NCBI GenBank assembly: GCA_964469265.1
Contig: CAYXYF010000002.1
Coordinates: forward strand, 62,001-126,000
Reading direction: 5' to 3'
DNA length: 64,000 bases
From: JAEYZS01 sp964469265
Lineage (GTDB): Bacteria > Bdellovibrionota > Bdellovibrionia > Bdellovibrionales > JAEYZS01
Shown here piece by piece: positions 1-8,486 of this stretch. The notes under the pieces were generated by a model, which had not been told where the DNA came from, did not search any database, and worked only from the letters and a program-made list of their open reading frames with translations. The position numbers and the translations under genes were made by a program. Every line of letters begins with the position of its first letter. Position 1 is the stretch's first letter.

Positions 1-168
1 ACCCTTGTGTACCCACATGATTCCAACATTGAGCAAAACAAAGTTTCAGTTTTAGCTCCTATTGGAGCTGCATTAATCGGTCTGCAAGTCGGGCAAACAA
101 TCGACTGGCCAATGCCTAATGGAAAGAATAAGCGCGTTAAGGTGGTGTCAGTAGTACAGGAAGACTAA
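1..168 (+). CDS. rnk: Rnk / GreA-GreB C-terminal domain protein (3' end only)
   Basis: The window opens inside this gene; 55 codons to a TAA at 166-168 are readable. They encode the C-terminal FKBP-like domain of the GreA/GreB/Rnk family, with the diagnostic run VSVLAPIGAALIGLQVGQTI followed by DWPMPNGK. The 'LAPIGAALIG..VGQ.IDWP.P.G' wording fits Rnk (regulator of nucleoside diphosphate kinase, a GreA-like protein that binds RNA polymerase) better than GreA itself, whose end normally reads SPIGRALIGK. The globin gene starts one base after the stop, so the two are probably co-transcribed. The N-terminus lies outside the window, so Rnk versus another Gre-like factor cannot be settled. Confidence 0.7.
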   Translation, partial: TLVYPHDSNIEQNKVSVLAPIGAALIGLQVGQTIDWPMPNGKNKRVKVVSVVQED

Positions 169-169
169 A

Positions 170-607
170 ATGAATGTTAATACACCTAAAGAATCAGATG
201 TAATCACAGTGAACGGTATTCCCTTTGAGCATGGTAAGATGTTCAAAGTTGTTGATGAGTTCTATACGTTAATTCAGTCAGATTCTTTGCTAAAGGTGCC
301 GTTTGCTTCAGTCCATGATTGGCCAGATCATATCGAGCGGTTAACACATTTTTGGTGGATCCGTTTTGGCGGTAAACCTTATTTACCATTTGTTAGCTAT
401 AACCCTGTAGAAAAACATTTCTTTGCAGGGTTCAATCAAGAGTTTCTTGAAAGGTGGCTTCTTTTGTTTCATCAAACAATAGATAAACACCTTAACCAAG
501 ACCAAGCAGAACTCTGGAAGCTCATCTCTAAACGCATGGGGCATGCACTTTCAATGAAGAATGACTTTTATAGCCAGGCCTATAACGAGCAACAGAACAA
601 CCAGTAA
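170..607 (+). CDS. Group III truncated hemoglobin-like protein
   Basis: A 145-residue protein resembling group III (P-type) truncated globins, small haem proteins that bind O2 or NO in the cytoplasm. The pattern seen is FYTLIQSDSLL, then VHDWPDHIERLTHFWW, then EKHFFAGFNQEFLERWLLLF. These match the A/B helix, the E-helix region and the proximal-histidine/F-G region of Campylobacter Ctb-like globins. His83 occupies the proximal haem-ligand place. The spacer after it is one residue shorter than in Ctb, and the first 15 residues are an extra N-terminal tail. It follows the Rnk-like gene by 1 base and precedes a DUF454 gene by 2 bases, so all three form one operon. Haem binding is inferred from the family. 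Confidence 0.75.
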   Translation: MNVNTPKESDVITVNGIPFEHGKMFKVVDEFYTLIQSDSLLKVPFASVHDWPDHIERLTHFWWIRFGGKPYLPFVSYNPVEKHFFAGFNQEFLERWLLLFHQTIDKHLNQDQAELWKLISKRMGHALSMKNDFYSQAYNEQQNNQ

Positions 608-609
608 TT

Positions 610-987
610 ATGAAACTTATCCAAAATAATTTACTAAGACGCTTCGTATTTGCGGCGGGTTTAGTCTCTCTTGTTTTGGGAAGCATTGGAATCTTTGTAC
701 CCCTACTGCCGACTGCACCGTTTTTAATTCTCACCGCTTGGTGTTTTGTGAGAAGTTCAGAAAAAGCTCATACGTGGCTTTATCGCCAACCCTATTTATC
801 AAAAGCATTGCGAGACTGGGATAATTCTCGCGCGATATCTTCAAAATCAAAGGCATTGGCCCTGACGATGATTTGCGCGTCGATGTTATTTGTGTGGGTA
901 ACTTTACCAGTGATGCTTGTTAAAATTCTTTTATCAGTGATTCTACTTACAGTAAGTACTTTTATTATTACTCGCCCTACACCTTAA
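610..987 (+). CDS. DUF454 (YbaN-like) inner-membrane protein
   Basis: A 125-residue membrane protein of the DUF454/YbaN family. The recognisable core is GSIGIFVPLLPTAPFLILTA followed by a Cys-Phe and a short polar loop with the conserved 'S..a..WL...p' pattern (SSEKAHTWLYRQPYL). Two hydrophobic segments flank that loop: about residues 12-45 and 80-120. No function is established for the family. It starts 2 bases after the globin stop and is the last gene of the rnk-globin-DUF454 run. Its end overlaps the convergent gene on the other strand by 4 bases. Confidence 0.8.
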   Translation: MKLIQNNLLRRFVFAAGLVSLVLGSIGIFVPLLPTAPFLILTAWCFVRSSEKAHTWLYRQPYLSKALRDWDNSRAISSKSKALALTMICASMLFVWVTLPVMLVKILLSVILLTVSTFIITRPTP

Positions 988-1970
988 AGGAATAAAGAGC
1001 CGCCACAAACAATTGGCTGTGGTCTAAAAGTGTGCTTAAAAACGCCAACTAAATCTTGGATTTTGGAAAACTTAAGTCGAATAGTCTCTGAATCAATGAT
1101 TGTAATAGTCTTGGTTTCAGTTTTGTAGGCCATAGCGCTTTCTAAAAAGCTTGCAAGTCCTCCTGAGATAACACTTAGGCCCGTTAATGCAGCCGTAGCA
1201 CCAATACCAGCCATTCCATTTGATTTTGTCACATACATTGGCGCCACTGGAACATAGGTCACATCATAGCTTGTGGGAGCCCTATTACTCACGCGCATGT
1301 ATCCGCCGATTCTTGGCGTGATTCCAATGGGCATAAAAATTCCTGTCATACTACCTGTTGCTTTTTCTCTAAAAGCTTTAAACTGAAATATCACATGTTT
1401 TGTTGTCATATCAAAGCCAAAGGTGAGCTGAATACCTAGCGCTCCACCAAATACACGTTTTCCCCGTATTCCGATGACTGATCCAACTGACAGAGCCATA
1501 TCAAGTCCATATTCATTACTTGAGATGGCAGTCCTTGCGTTTTGAAAAATAAAATTATCAACACTGGTCATAATTTTTAAAAGGAGTTTATGACGTCGGT
1601 TAATTTTTTCGGCTTGTTCAATTTTCTCGTTATTTTCTATCGCGTCGGCTTCAACAAGGGCATCTATCGGATTGGTGTTTATTTTTCCATCGTGAACCAT
1701 GGTGATCTTTTCTTCTTCTATCATGCCTATTCCGCTCTTCGCTTTTCTAAAAGAAAGCACTCGGGCAACTTTATTTACTATTATCCTGCGACGTTCTTTA
1801 AAAAGCGCCAACTCGTCGACGGTAAAGTCACTCAACTGATCTCGTAGGGGATGATATTTTAAGGGCGCAAACGTGAACCTAAAATCATCAACTTGAACTT
1901 GTTCGGCACGGCTTATAGAGGTATTTACCACTATAAGAAGTGCTAGAATGATTAATAGGATCTTAGGCAT
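984..1970 (-). CDS. Hypothetical secreted protein (328 aa)
   Basis: No family recognised. The ATG at 1970 is chosen because GGAGAG lies 6 bases upstream and the protein then begins with a good Sec signal peptide (MPKILLIILALLIVVNTSIS, cleavage near SRA-EQ); a start 18 bases upstream would put six polar residues in front. The mature part has a charged region (about residues 50-140) with alternating Glu/Lys helices. After it come beta-rich, Gly/Met-rich stretches, including repeated short 'GIRG..GGALGIQLTFGF' type segments and a small-residue hydrophobic helix near 265-290. It looks like an envelope-associated protein, possibly partly membrane-inserted. A single Cys lies near the C-terminus. 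Confidence 0.65.
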   Translation of the reverse strand: MPKILLIILALLIVVNTSISRAEQVQVDDFRFTFAPLKYHPLRDQLSDFTVDELALFKERRRIIVNKVARVLSFRKAKSGIGMIEEEKITMVHDGKINTNPIDALVEADAIENNEKIEQAEKINRRHKLLLKIMTSVDNFIFQNARTAISSNEYGLDMALSVGSVIGIRGKRVFGGALGIQLTFGFDMTTKHVIFQFKAFREKATGSMTGIFMPIGITPRIGGYMRVSNRAPTSYDVTYVPVAPMYVTKSNGMAGIGATAALTGLSVISGGLASFLESAMAYKTETKTITIIDSETIRLKFSKIQDLVGVFKHTFRPQPIVCGGSLFL

Positions 1971-2044
1971 AAACTCTCCACGGGCCACTTAGCCATAGGA
2001 TTACTATGCAAAACCCCAGATCACATATCTTATTTTATAGGTTT

Positions 2045-2069
2045 AAAAGTGCCGAAAGTAGTCACTTTT
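2045..2069 (-). terminator. Candidate terminator after the isochorismatase-like gene
   Basis: Inverted repeat AAAAGTG / CACTTTT, 7 bp stem and 11-base loop. Read on the minus strand the second arm ends in four T. It lies about 50 bases downstream of the minus-strand stop at 2121. The stem is AT-rich, so this is only a moderate candidate. Confidence 0.4.
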
Positions 2070-2120
2070 GCACGAATAAATTTCAAATTCGAACTTAAAA
2101 AGGGCACTTAATTTAGAGGT

Positions 2121-2660
2121 TTAGAAGGCTATTTCATGGGCCATAGGAGTTTTAAACTGAAAGACCTCTCGAAACTGTCTGAGCGCAAATTCATTATCTT
2201 CTTTTGTATTTGAAGCAATACAATCTTTTGGAACGACAATCTTGTAATGTCTCATATGTGCATCATTTACAGTAAACAGAACACAGATGTTTCCAGCTAT
2301 GCCTGTAATATAAAGTAAGTCGACCTCAAGAGTATTTAATAGACTTTCAAGGCTTGACGAGTAAAAACCCGAGTGCATGGGCTTTAAAATAAAATAATCT
2401 GAATCAGTAGGTTTTAGAGTTTCAGCAATATCTTTTCCAAGACAGTCAGGACTACTGCACATCTGATAGATTTTTTCCCAATTGGATTGCCAGTTGCCAA
2501 AATTATCGTTCACGTAGATGACTGGAAGATTTTGCGTCTTAAATTTTTCTTTGAGAGCCGCTATGCTCTGAGCGGCTTTTAAAGCTGATGGGTGCAGCAA
2601 TCGAGCCTCAGGGAAATCAAAGGTATTTAGCATATCAAGAATCAGCAACGCAGGGTTCAT
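2121..2660 (-). CDS. Isochorismatase-family cysteine hydrolase
   Basis: An alpha/beta cysteine hydrolase of the isochorismatase/nicotinamidase superfamily. The catalytic triad is visible: Asp in LLILDMLNTFD near the N-terminus, Lys in LKPMHSGFY, and Cys in ITGIAGNICVLFTVNDAHM, the usual 'G..gniCV..Ta.dA' element. Counting from the longer possible TTG start at 2723 these are D30, K114 and C147. The ATG at 2660 is preferred because the TTG start would sit inside the terminator hairpin at 2713-2738 and would add 21 residues before the first beta strand. No strong Shine-Dalgarno is seen at 2660. The substrate cannot be told: nicotinamide, isochorismate and peroxyureidoacrylate are all hydrolysed in this fold. 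With the ATG start the protein is 179 aa. Confidence 0.75.
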   Translation of the reverse strand: MNPALLILDMLNTFDFPEARLLHPSALKAAQSIAALKEKFKTQNLPVIYVNDNFGNWQSNWEKIYQMCSSPDCLGKDIAETLKPTDSDYFILKPMHSGFYSSSLESLLNTLEVDLLYITGIAGNICVLFTVNDAHMRHYKIVVPKDCIASNTKEDNEFALRQFREVFQFKTPMAHEIAF

Positions 2661-2712
2661 CGCTAGAGTATGCCTGATTTGTGAATGAATTTGTGTAAAG
2701 AAGTTTTCAAAT

Positions 2713-2738
2713 AAAAAGCCCAACTCAATGGGCTTTTT
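2713..2738 (-). terminator. Rho-independent terminator after the KGG-motif gene
   Basis: A perfect 10-bp inverted repeat (AAAAAGCCCA / TGGGCTTTTT) with a 6-base loop. It lies 33 bases below the minus-strand stop at 2771. Both arms carry an A5/T5 run, so it could work in either direction. Confidence 0.8.
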
Positions 2739-2770
2739 ATTTCTTTGCTATGAATGTGTATGTATATCAA

Positions 2771-3424
2771 TTACGAATATCTTGATCTTCTAGAACCTCT
2801 TGAGTCAGAACCTCTTGGGTTGGATCCTCTTGATCCAGAACCGCGTCTTGATCTCATGGGTTCTACATAGTCGTCGTCATCATAATCATCATCGCTGTCG
2901 AATTCATAGTTTTGATCATACAGATTTTCTTCATCATCAAATCGACCGCGTCCAGATCGTCCACCCATTTGCATGCCTTCATATTGGCTTCGACCGCCAC
3001 GGCTTGCACCACCTGAGGACATATTGTCATCTAGACCATATTGCGATTGTCTTTCTCCGTAATCATCACCTCCGCCGCCGTATCTTGAGTATCCTCTATC
3101 GTAATCACCATATCGATCTTCGGAGAAGCGTTGGCTTGCATTTGCGTGAGGCGCGTATCCACGGCTATCTTGCTCCTCATTGTCTCTGTAGTTGCGAGAA
3201 GAAGAAGATCTGCGAGAGCTTCTGCCCTCGTTATCATTATATCTGTCATCGTAGCTATTATCGTTATAGTCAAAGTAATCACTATCATTATCATAGTTAG
3301 AAGAAGACTGTCGGCGTCCACTGGCGCGCCCACCCATTCGGGCAATGCGTCTGCGCTCTTGCGGATCCATCGATGCAAAACCTCTTCTTGATCTACCTGA
3401 ACTTTGAGTGTTTCTGTTAGGCAT
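2771..3424 (-). CDS. KGG-motif, Ser/Arg/Gly/Asp/Tyr-rich disordered protein
   Basis: A 217-residue low-complexity protein. Residues about 14-38 (RRGFASMDPQERRRIARMGG then RASG) match the stress-induced KGG motif of GsiB/Con-10-type proteins, 'GFAsMdpekrreIaskGG.as', with Arg replacing the usual Lys. The rest is predicted to be disordered. It has an Asp/Asn/Tyr-rich segment (about 43-65), a Ser/Arg block (68-80), a Tyr/Gly/Arg segment (100-160), an acidic Asp run (175-190) and an SR/RGS-repeat tail. There is no signal peptide, Cys or Trp. A strong AGGAGG lies 5 bases before the ATG. KGG proteins are associated with stress or stationary phase; the function here is unknown. Confidence 0.75.
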   Translation of the reverse strand: MPNRNTQSSGRSRRGFASMDPQERRRIARMGGRASGRRQSSSNYDNDSDYFDYNDNSYDDRYNDNEGRSSRRSSSSRNYRDNEEQDSRGYAPHANASQRFSEDRYGDYDRGYSRYGGGGDDYGERQSQYGLDDNMSSGGASRGGRSQYEGMQMGGRSGRGRFDDEENLYDQNYEFDSDDDYDDDDYVEPMRSRRGSGSRGSNPRGSDSRGSRRSRYS

Positions 3425-3453
3425 CCGAACCTCCTACTTGGTTGTTTGATTTC

Positions 3454-3466
3454 AACTATTATAGTT
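3454..3466 (-). promoter_or_regulatory. Palindromic -10 region of the KGG-motif gene
   Basis: The 13-base palindrome AACTATAATAGTT contains a perfect TATAAT (minus strand, 3463-3458), 29-42 bases upstream of the ATG. No TTGACA-like -35 is found 16-18 bases further up. It may depend on an activator or alternative sigma factor, or the palindrome may be an operator. Confidence 0.45.
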
Positions 3467-3577
3467 GTGCAATGGAGGTGCCATGGCGGCTAACAATAAG
3501 ATAAAAACTAGTGCGTAAAGACCATTTTTGTGTGCCAGTGATGGGGCATATAATGGGTCACACATTGAATAATGCCC

Positions 3578-5917
3578 CTACTCTAATAAAGAGACTTTCT
3601 GTTTTAATTTAAAAAATTTCTGCCAAGGATCAGTTTTCATTTTTACCAAGCGCTCAAGCGAAGTCTTAATATTAAAGGCGTCCCCACCTTTTAATGTTTC
3701 TAACTCCTTCCAGCTGATGGGCATTGCAACGGTGGCTCCTTTTTTAGCTCGAAGCGCATAGGGGGCAACAGCAGTGGCGCCAAATCCGTTTCTCAAGTAA
3801 TCTAAGAAAATTTTATTTACTCTTTTTTTCTTGGACATGTTGGTGGTGTACTTCTTCGGACTTTGCTCTTCGAGTTGTACGCATATTGTTTTTGCAAAGG
3901 CTTTAACGTTGTCCCAAGAGTATTTTGGAGCAATCGGAACATGAACGTGTAATCCCTTTCCGCCAGTTGTCTTCACAAAGGATTCAAGATTTAACGTATC
4001 TAAAACTTCTTTAATCTCGAAAACAGCGTCAATAACGGCTTCCCACTTGAGCTTAGGCGCGGGATCAATATCAAAAACGATTTGATCTGGGCTATCGCTG
4101 TTTTGAATATGAGTTTGCCAAGTGTGAACCTCTAAAACTCCCCATTGGATGAGTTGAAGCAGACCCATCTCTGATTCAATATAAATCACCTTTTGATCTT
4201 CAATGAGCGTCTCTCGGACTTCAGTTGCTTTGGAATTATCAATGTGTTTTTGAAAAAAACATTCTTCATTAATATTATCGGGGCATCGGATAAGAGAAAG
4301 AGGCCGCTCAAGAATATGAGGAAGCAACCATTGTGAAATGGACTTATAAAACTGAGCGACATCAAGTTTCGTAATTTTTTCTTTCGGAAAAACAACTCGC
4401 TCAGGATGGGTTATTCTAAACTCCTTAGAGCTGCTCCCACTTTGGGATTTCTTCGACTTAGCTATCTGGGGTTTCTTTTTTGGTTCCGTCATAAGAATTT
4501 CCTTCGCTGGTTTGTCGCTGCGCAAACCTTTAAAGGCTGCGTGACGAAGTTTTTTATCTCGCGACCAAGACTGAAACTCGATTTCACAAACGAGTTTAGG
4601 CTTCACCCAATGGATGTCTTTTGATTTTTTCGGAGAGTTTGAAAACGGGGACTTGCTAGTTTCAATTTTTTCTAGCTTTTCACTGAGATCCGCTAAAATT
4701 TTATCTTTAAATCCCGTACCTACTTTTCCGACATAAACAAAGTCATCACCATCATAGGCACCTAAAAGAATTGCTCCAATTCCTTGTCGACTATTTTTTG
4801 GCTCGGTGAAACCCCCAATAACAAACTCTTGGCGGTTAGAGCATTTAATTTTCTGCCACTCGCTGCTGCGGCCAGGGCTGTACGGGCGCAATCGATTTTT
4901 GGAGATGATTCCCTCTAAGCCTTGTTTGCAAGCGGTTTCAAAGAGTTCTTCGCCTCGAGCTAACCAGTGCTCGCTGTATTTTATTTTGAAAATATTTTTT
5001 AAAAGCGGTTTTAGCAATTTTTTTCTATCTTCAAGAGGTTGCTCTGTAAGATCAGTTCCGTCCAGGTACAAAAGATCAAAAGCGTAAAACACTACCATTG
5101 AAAAATCCCCTTCAGAAAGAGCAACCTGTAGTTCTGAAAAATCAGTCTGTCCCATTTCATTTAACGCCACAACCTCGCCGTCCAAGATGGCGCTTTTGAC
5201 TTTAAGCTTTTTAAACTCTTTGACCAGCGGAAAGTAAGTTTCAGTCCAATCGTGTCCATTGCGAGTGATTAAGCTGACTTTTCCGTCTCGTATTTTCACT
5301 AAGGTTCGGTATCCATCAAACTTTATCTCATGGATCCATTGGTTGCCGTCAGGTATTTCTTCAGAGAGTAGAGCGAGTTGAGGCAATACCTCACGCGGAA
5401 AGGCGTCGGCACGCTTTTTCACTTTTTTTGAAGATTTTTTTTTAGGCTCGTCGTGACGCTTAATTAAAAGCCACTGATTTTTTTTACCACTTTTTTGTTT
5501 GGTCCGTTGGAGGAGCCATTTGCCTTGAAGCTTCTTTCCGTGGAGTTCGAATTCCAAATGACCTTTAGAGAGGTTCTCTTTGATATTTTTGGGCGGAACC
5601 CAAGTTCCTCTATCCCATATCTTCACTTTCCCTGCGCCGTACTCACCTTCAGGAATTTTTCCTTCAAACTCGGCATAGCCAATGGGGTGATCTTCAACTT
5701 CCACGGCTAACCTTTTGTCACCCACCTTGGTGGATGGCCCTTTCGGAACAGCCCAGCTTTTGAGTGTACCGAAGGCCTCTAACCTAAAGTCATAATGAAG
5801 GTGTGAGGCCCAATGTTCTTGCACAACAAAGATCCTGTCTTTTCCTGATGGCTTCCCGCCAGTGGGCTCTGGAGTTTTTCTAAAGTTCCGTTTTTTACGA
5901 TAATCTTGAAGACTCAT
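3578..5917 (-). CDS. ligD: ATP-dependent DNA ligase D (phosphoesterase-ligase-polymerase)
   Basis: A 779-residue end-joining enzyme with all three modules in Pseudomonas order. The N-terminal 3'-phosphoesterase domain (about 1-155) keeps the catalytic set known from P. aeruginosa LigD: H35 (QEH), H41-D43-R45 (HYDFR), H77 and Y81 (DHPIGY). The central ATP ligase domain (about 175-475) has nucleotidyl-accepting K199 in HEIKFDGYR, plus DGEVV, GLEGIISK and EWQKIK. After a Lys/Ser linker, the C-terminal primase-polymerase domain (500-779) has THPERVVFP, the metal motif FDIDP (D616/D618) and KTTGGKGLHVHVP. It seals and fills double-strand breaks with Ku. The start overlaps the ku stop by 4 bases (ATGA), so the two are translationally coupled. 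Nothing is missing or frameshifted. Confidence 0.96.
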   Translation of the reverse strand: MSLQDYRKKRNFRKTPEPTGGKPSGKDRIFVVQEHWASHLHYDFRLEAFGTLKSWAVPKGPSTKVGDKRLAVEVEDHPIGYAEFEGKIPEGEYGAGKVKIWDRGTWVPPKNIKENLSKGHLEFELHGKKLQGKWLLQRTKQKSGKKNQWLLIKRHDEPKKKSSKKVKKRADAFPREVLPQLALLSEEIPDGNQWIHEIKFDGYRTLVKIRDGKVSLITRNGHDWTETYFPLVKEFKKLKVKSAILDGEVVALNEMGQTDFSELQVALSEGDFSMVVFYAFDLLYLDGTDLTEQPLEDRKKLLKPLLKNIFKIKYSEHWLARGEELFETACKQGLEGIISKNRLRPYSPGRSSEWQKIKCSNRQEFVIGGFTEPKNSRQGIGAILLGAYDGDDFVYVGKVGTGFKDKILADLSEKLEKIETSKSPFSNSPKKSKDIHWVKPKLVCEIEFQSWSRDKKLRHAAFKGLRSDKPAKEILMTEPKKKPQIAKSKKSQSGSSSKEFRITHPERVVFPKEKITKLDVAQFYKSISQWLLPHILERPLSLIRCPDNINEECFFQKHIDNSKATEVRETLIEDQKVIYIESEMGLLQLIQWGVLEVHTWQTHIQNSDSPDQIVFDIDPAPKLKWEAVIDAVFEIKEVLDTLNLESFVKTTGGKGLHVHVPIAPKYSWDNVKAFAKTICVQLEEQSPKKYTTNMSKKKRVNKIFLDYLRNGFGATAVAPYALRAKKGATVAMPISWKELETLKGGDAFNIKTSLERLVKMKTDPWQKFFKLKQKVSLLE

Positions 5918-6810
5918 CTCGCTCTCCGAGATTTAGCTGGTTTTTTATTGTTCTTTTTAGCCAAACTTTTTTTAAGTAATGGCATTAAATCAAGCACCTC
6001 TGAAGTCGACTCATCTTTACTATCATCATAATCTTGGGTGATTTCAGTTGCCTTTCCAGCGCGGACTTTCTTATTTACTTGCTTAAGAATGTCTTCTCGG
6101 TACGTGTCTTTATATTTATCGGGATTCCATTTTGCAGACATGCCATCAATGAGGGCTTCCGCCATTTCCACTTCTTTGTTAGAAACCTTTGCAGGGATTT
6201 CTAAAGACTCTAACTCTCGAAGCTCTTTAATTTCTTCTGAGAAGTGCAGTAGCTCTAACAGTAAATGATCTCCGCGGGGTATTAATGCGGCAAGGTGTTG
6301 TCTTGTATGCAAGATGATTTTTGCAATGGCTACTTTTTTTGAATGCTCTAAGGCTTCAACAAGAAGCTTGTAAGCCTTTTCAGATCCCTTCATGGGCGCA
6401 AGGTAGTAAGATCTTTTGAAAAACACTGGGTCAATTTCTTCGAGCTTAACAAAGTTTTCTATATCTATAGTTTGGGTTGCTTTTGGGTTTGCTTTTTTAA
6501 AGTCTGCATCTGTGAAAACCACATAGCGGCCATCTTTATATTCAAAGGCCTTGACCGTGTCCGATCTTGGAACTTCTTCACCTGTTGATTTGTTATAGTA
6601 TCTATAACCAATGGGCGAGAGGTTGCTAGGGTCTAACATTTTAAAACTTAAGTTATCCTTTTCTTTTGCAGAGATAACTCGAACGCCAATATTGACAAGA
6701 CCAAAGCTAATGGAACCCTTCCAAATTCCTCGTTGGTAGGATGTGTTTTCTCTTTTAGCCCTTGAGCTTTTTCGTTTTGTATTTTTTTTCTTCGATTTCT
6801 TCTTTGCCAT
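5914..6810 (-). CDS. ku: Ku homodimeric DNA end-binding protein
   Basis: A 298-residue bacterial Ku, the ring protein that threads on broken DNA ends and recruits LigD. The family signature is seen in RGIWKGSISFGLVNIGVRV, then FKMLDPSNLSPIGYRYYNK, the LEEIDPVFFKRSYYLAP strand, and AKIILHTRQHLAALIP. Unusually, about 25 Lys/Arg-rich residues precede the core, and a second basic stretch (KKSLAKKNNKKPAKSRRAR) ends the protein. Lys-rich C-tails are known in other bacterial Ku proteins; the basic N-terminus is less usual. It is first gene of the ku-ligD operon, and no repair gene other than ligD adjoins it. Confidence 0.96.
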   Translation of the reverse strand: MAKKKSKKKNTKRKSSRAKRENTSYQRGIWKGSISFGLVNIGVRVISAKEKDNLSFKMLDPSNLSPIGYRYYNKSTGEEVPRSDTVKAFEYKDGRYVVFTDADFKKANPKATQTIDIENFVKLEEIDPVFFKRSYYLAPMKGSEKAYKLLVEALEHSKKVAIAKIILHTRQHLAALIPRGDHLLLELLHFSEEIKELRELESLEIPAKVSNKEVEMAEALIDGMSAKWNPDKYKDTYREDILKQVNKKVRAGKATEITQDYDDSKDESTSEVLDLMPLLKKSLAKKNNKKPAKSRRAR

Positions 6811-6956
6811 AAGAAACTTAACTGCAAAACCTCGACCGAGATATCCTGGGATTTATCAATAGCTTACGCGGCAAAAATCCTTTTGCTTATAAAAAACGCC
6901 CCATCAATTGACTTCTTTTCTTTACACCTTAGCAAACCATGATATTTTAGCGATCT

Positions 6957-7958
6957 GTGAAGCCGTTAAAAGTCGAATTAAAACACTTTCAAAATTTTAA
7001 ATTTTCAACAAGCTCAGTTTACGAAATTCAAGAAGTTGCCCCATATATTTTGAAGTTCAGCCCTAAAAAATCTCTGAAGAAAGCTCCAGTATTGGGCTTA
7101 TTGGGTTTAACTCACGGGAATGAACATATCGGCTTACCCATTTTAAACACTATCGCAGAATCTTTAATCAATGGAACATTGAACGTAGACTGTGAAGTCT
7201 ATTTGGGTTTAGGAAATATTCCCGCTGCACTTGAAAACAAACGCTATCTTGAAGAAGATCTCAACCGATGTTTCGCTCTCACCTCAAGAGAAACTCTGGA
7301 ATCTCGTCGCGCCCGAGAGCTTGAAGTTCATATGCTCAATCATTGTGACTACCTCATTGATATTCACCAAACAGCTCATGTCAGCGAAGCACCGTTTTTT
7401 ATTTTCCAGTACACTAACGAGGAATGCCTGACCCAAGTTAACAGATGGAACCCCGTCACCCCTTGGAACAAGGGGATCCCCGTCGTGCTTCAAGAAAACC
7501 AGATTGGCACAGACACTGGCCTATCTACAGATGAGTACATCAGAAAAAAGGGAAAGTTTGGTGTTGCCCTCGAGTTAGGGCAACTTGGATCAGACTCGTA
7601 CCAAGATTTGGGATTAAAGATTTGTCTTAATGCGCTTAACACTGTTAATGAACCTACCAGCTCGACACCAAAAGAGTTTTCATTTCCGATTATGTGGCTT
7701 AATGGAATTTATTGCGCAGACGACTCATCCTGCGAACTTGATAGTGGATGGTACAATTTAAAATCTTTTAAAAAAGGACAAAGACTTGGAACCAACGGCA
7801 AGGGTGAGATCCTTGCCCCTGCAAATGGATGTATTATCTTTCCAAGGTACAAAAAACTTTCGCAAGGAGAAGAGCTTTTCTTTTACTGTACTCCCTTTGA
7901 TCCCAACTTTAAGCCGAAGACTTTAGTTACTGAGCAAGAAATTCTTGTATCACCGTAA
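6957..7958 (+). CDS. M14-type zinc hydrolase, succinylglutamate desuccinylase/aspartoacylase-like
   Basis: A 333-residue member of the AstE/AspA branch of zinc carboxypeptidase-fold amidohydrolases. The metal ligands are seen as H53 and E56 in LTHGNEHIG and H137 in LIDIHQTAH. An Arg-containing element (ENKRYLEEDLNRCF) follows the first motif, as in aspartoacylase. It most likely removes an acyl group from an N-acyl amino acid or trims a peptide; the substrate is not predictable. The GTG start at 6957 has no clear Shine-Dalgarno. No astABCD genes are nearby, so a role in arginine catabolism is not supported. The end overlaps a convergent gene by 32 bases. Confidence 0.8.
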   Translation: MKPLKVELKHFQNFKFSTSSVYEIQEVAPYILKFSPKKSLKKAPVLGLLGLTHGNEHIGLPILNTIAESLINGTLNVDCEVYLGLGNIPAALENKRYLEEDLNRCFALTSRETLESRRARELEVHMLNHCDYLIDIHQTAHVSEAPFFIFQYTNEECLTQVNRWNPVTPWNKGIPVVLQENQIGTDTGLSTDEYIRKKGKFGVALELGQLGSDSYQDLGLKICLNALNTVNEPTSSTPKEFSFPIMWLNGIYCADDSSCELDSGWYNLKSFKKGQRLGTNGKGEILAPANGCIIFPRYKKLSQGEELFFYCTPFDPNFKPKTLVTEQEILVSP

Positions 7959-8484
7959 TTTCATTATTGGCTTCAATGAGCCGAGAGTCTTTGTAAAGAT
8001 CAATAGCCGCTGGCGTGACGTGTAAGGTCGCGGGGCAAATCAAACGTTTGTCAGAAGAGAGCCTGCAATTTTGAATATAATAAATATCGAACCGATCATT
8101 ACTCGTATAAGCAGAAAATCCATACTGCATACTTTGTGTTTCCTCTACCAAGCGCACACGATGTCCGATGCGATTTTGGTTGGCTTTTAGGAAATTGATT
8201 TTAGAAAGCGTAAACTGATACCGCGGGTGATTATAGCCCACAAATCGCCAGATCATCTGGGATCCATCATAATTTTTTATTCCATTTTCGTCAGTATAGT
8301 CTTCCTTATCCTTGTTCAAAGCTAGTGCGGGGTTGGAATACATTTTTACTAAGACCCAGTCACGGTCCCTGAGTTGTTCTTGATTCGGCATTGAAGAATG
8401 ATGATATTCGTTGAGTAAAATCTCAAAATTGCTTGCGGCAAAACTTATGTTACAAAACAAACCTACGATTAAAATGTATCTCAT
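7927..8484 (-). CDS. Hypothetical small secreted protein (185 aa)
   Basis: No family recognised. It begins with a short signal peptide (MRYILIVGLFCNISFA, cleavage near FAA-SN). The mature part of about 168 residues is mixed alpha/beta with two Cys near the C-terminus (in QNCRLSSDKRLICPA) that could form a disulfide. It lies 2 bases downstream of the alpha/beta hydrolase gene on the same strand, so the pair is co-transcribed and both products are exported. Its tail overlaps the convergent M14-type gene. Confidence 0.65.
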   Translation of the reverse strand: MRYILIVGLFCNISFAASNFEILLNEYHHSSMPNQEQLRDRDWVLVKMYSNPALALNKDKEDYTDENGIKNYDGSQMIWRFVGYNHPRYQFTLSKINFLKANQNRIGHRVRLVEETQSMQYGFSAYTSNDRFDIYYIQNCRLSSDKRLICPATLHVTPAAIDLYKDSRLIEANNEITVIQEFLAQ

Positions 8485-8486
8485 AG

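Noticed and set aside
3031..3391. Long open frames on both strands across the KGG-motif gene
   Set aside because: They are by-products of its repetitive Ser/Arg/Gly codons and have no start site or family.
3543..3578. GGGGCAT / ATGCCCC hairpin after ligD
   Set aside because: The loop is 22 bases, no T-run follows, and it overlaps the stop codon, so it is a poor terminator.
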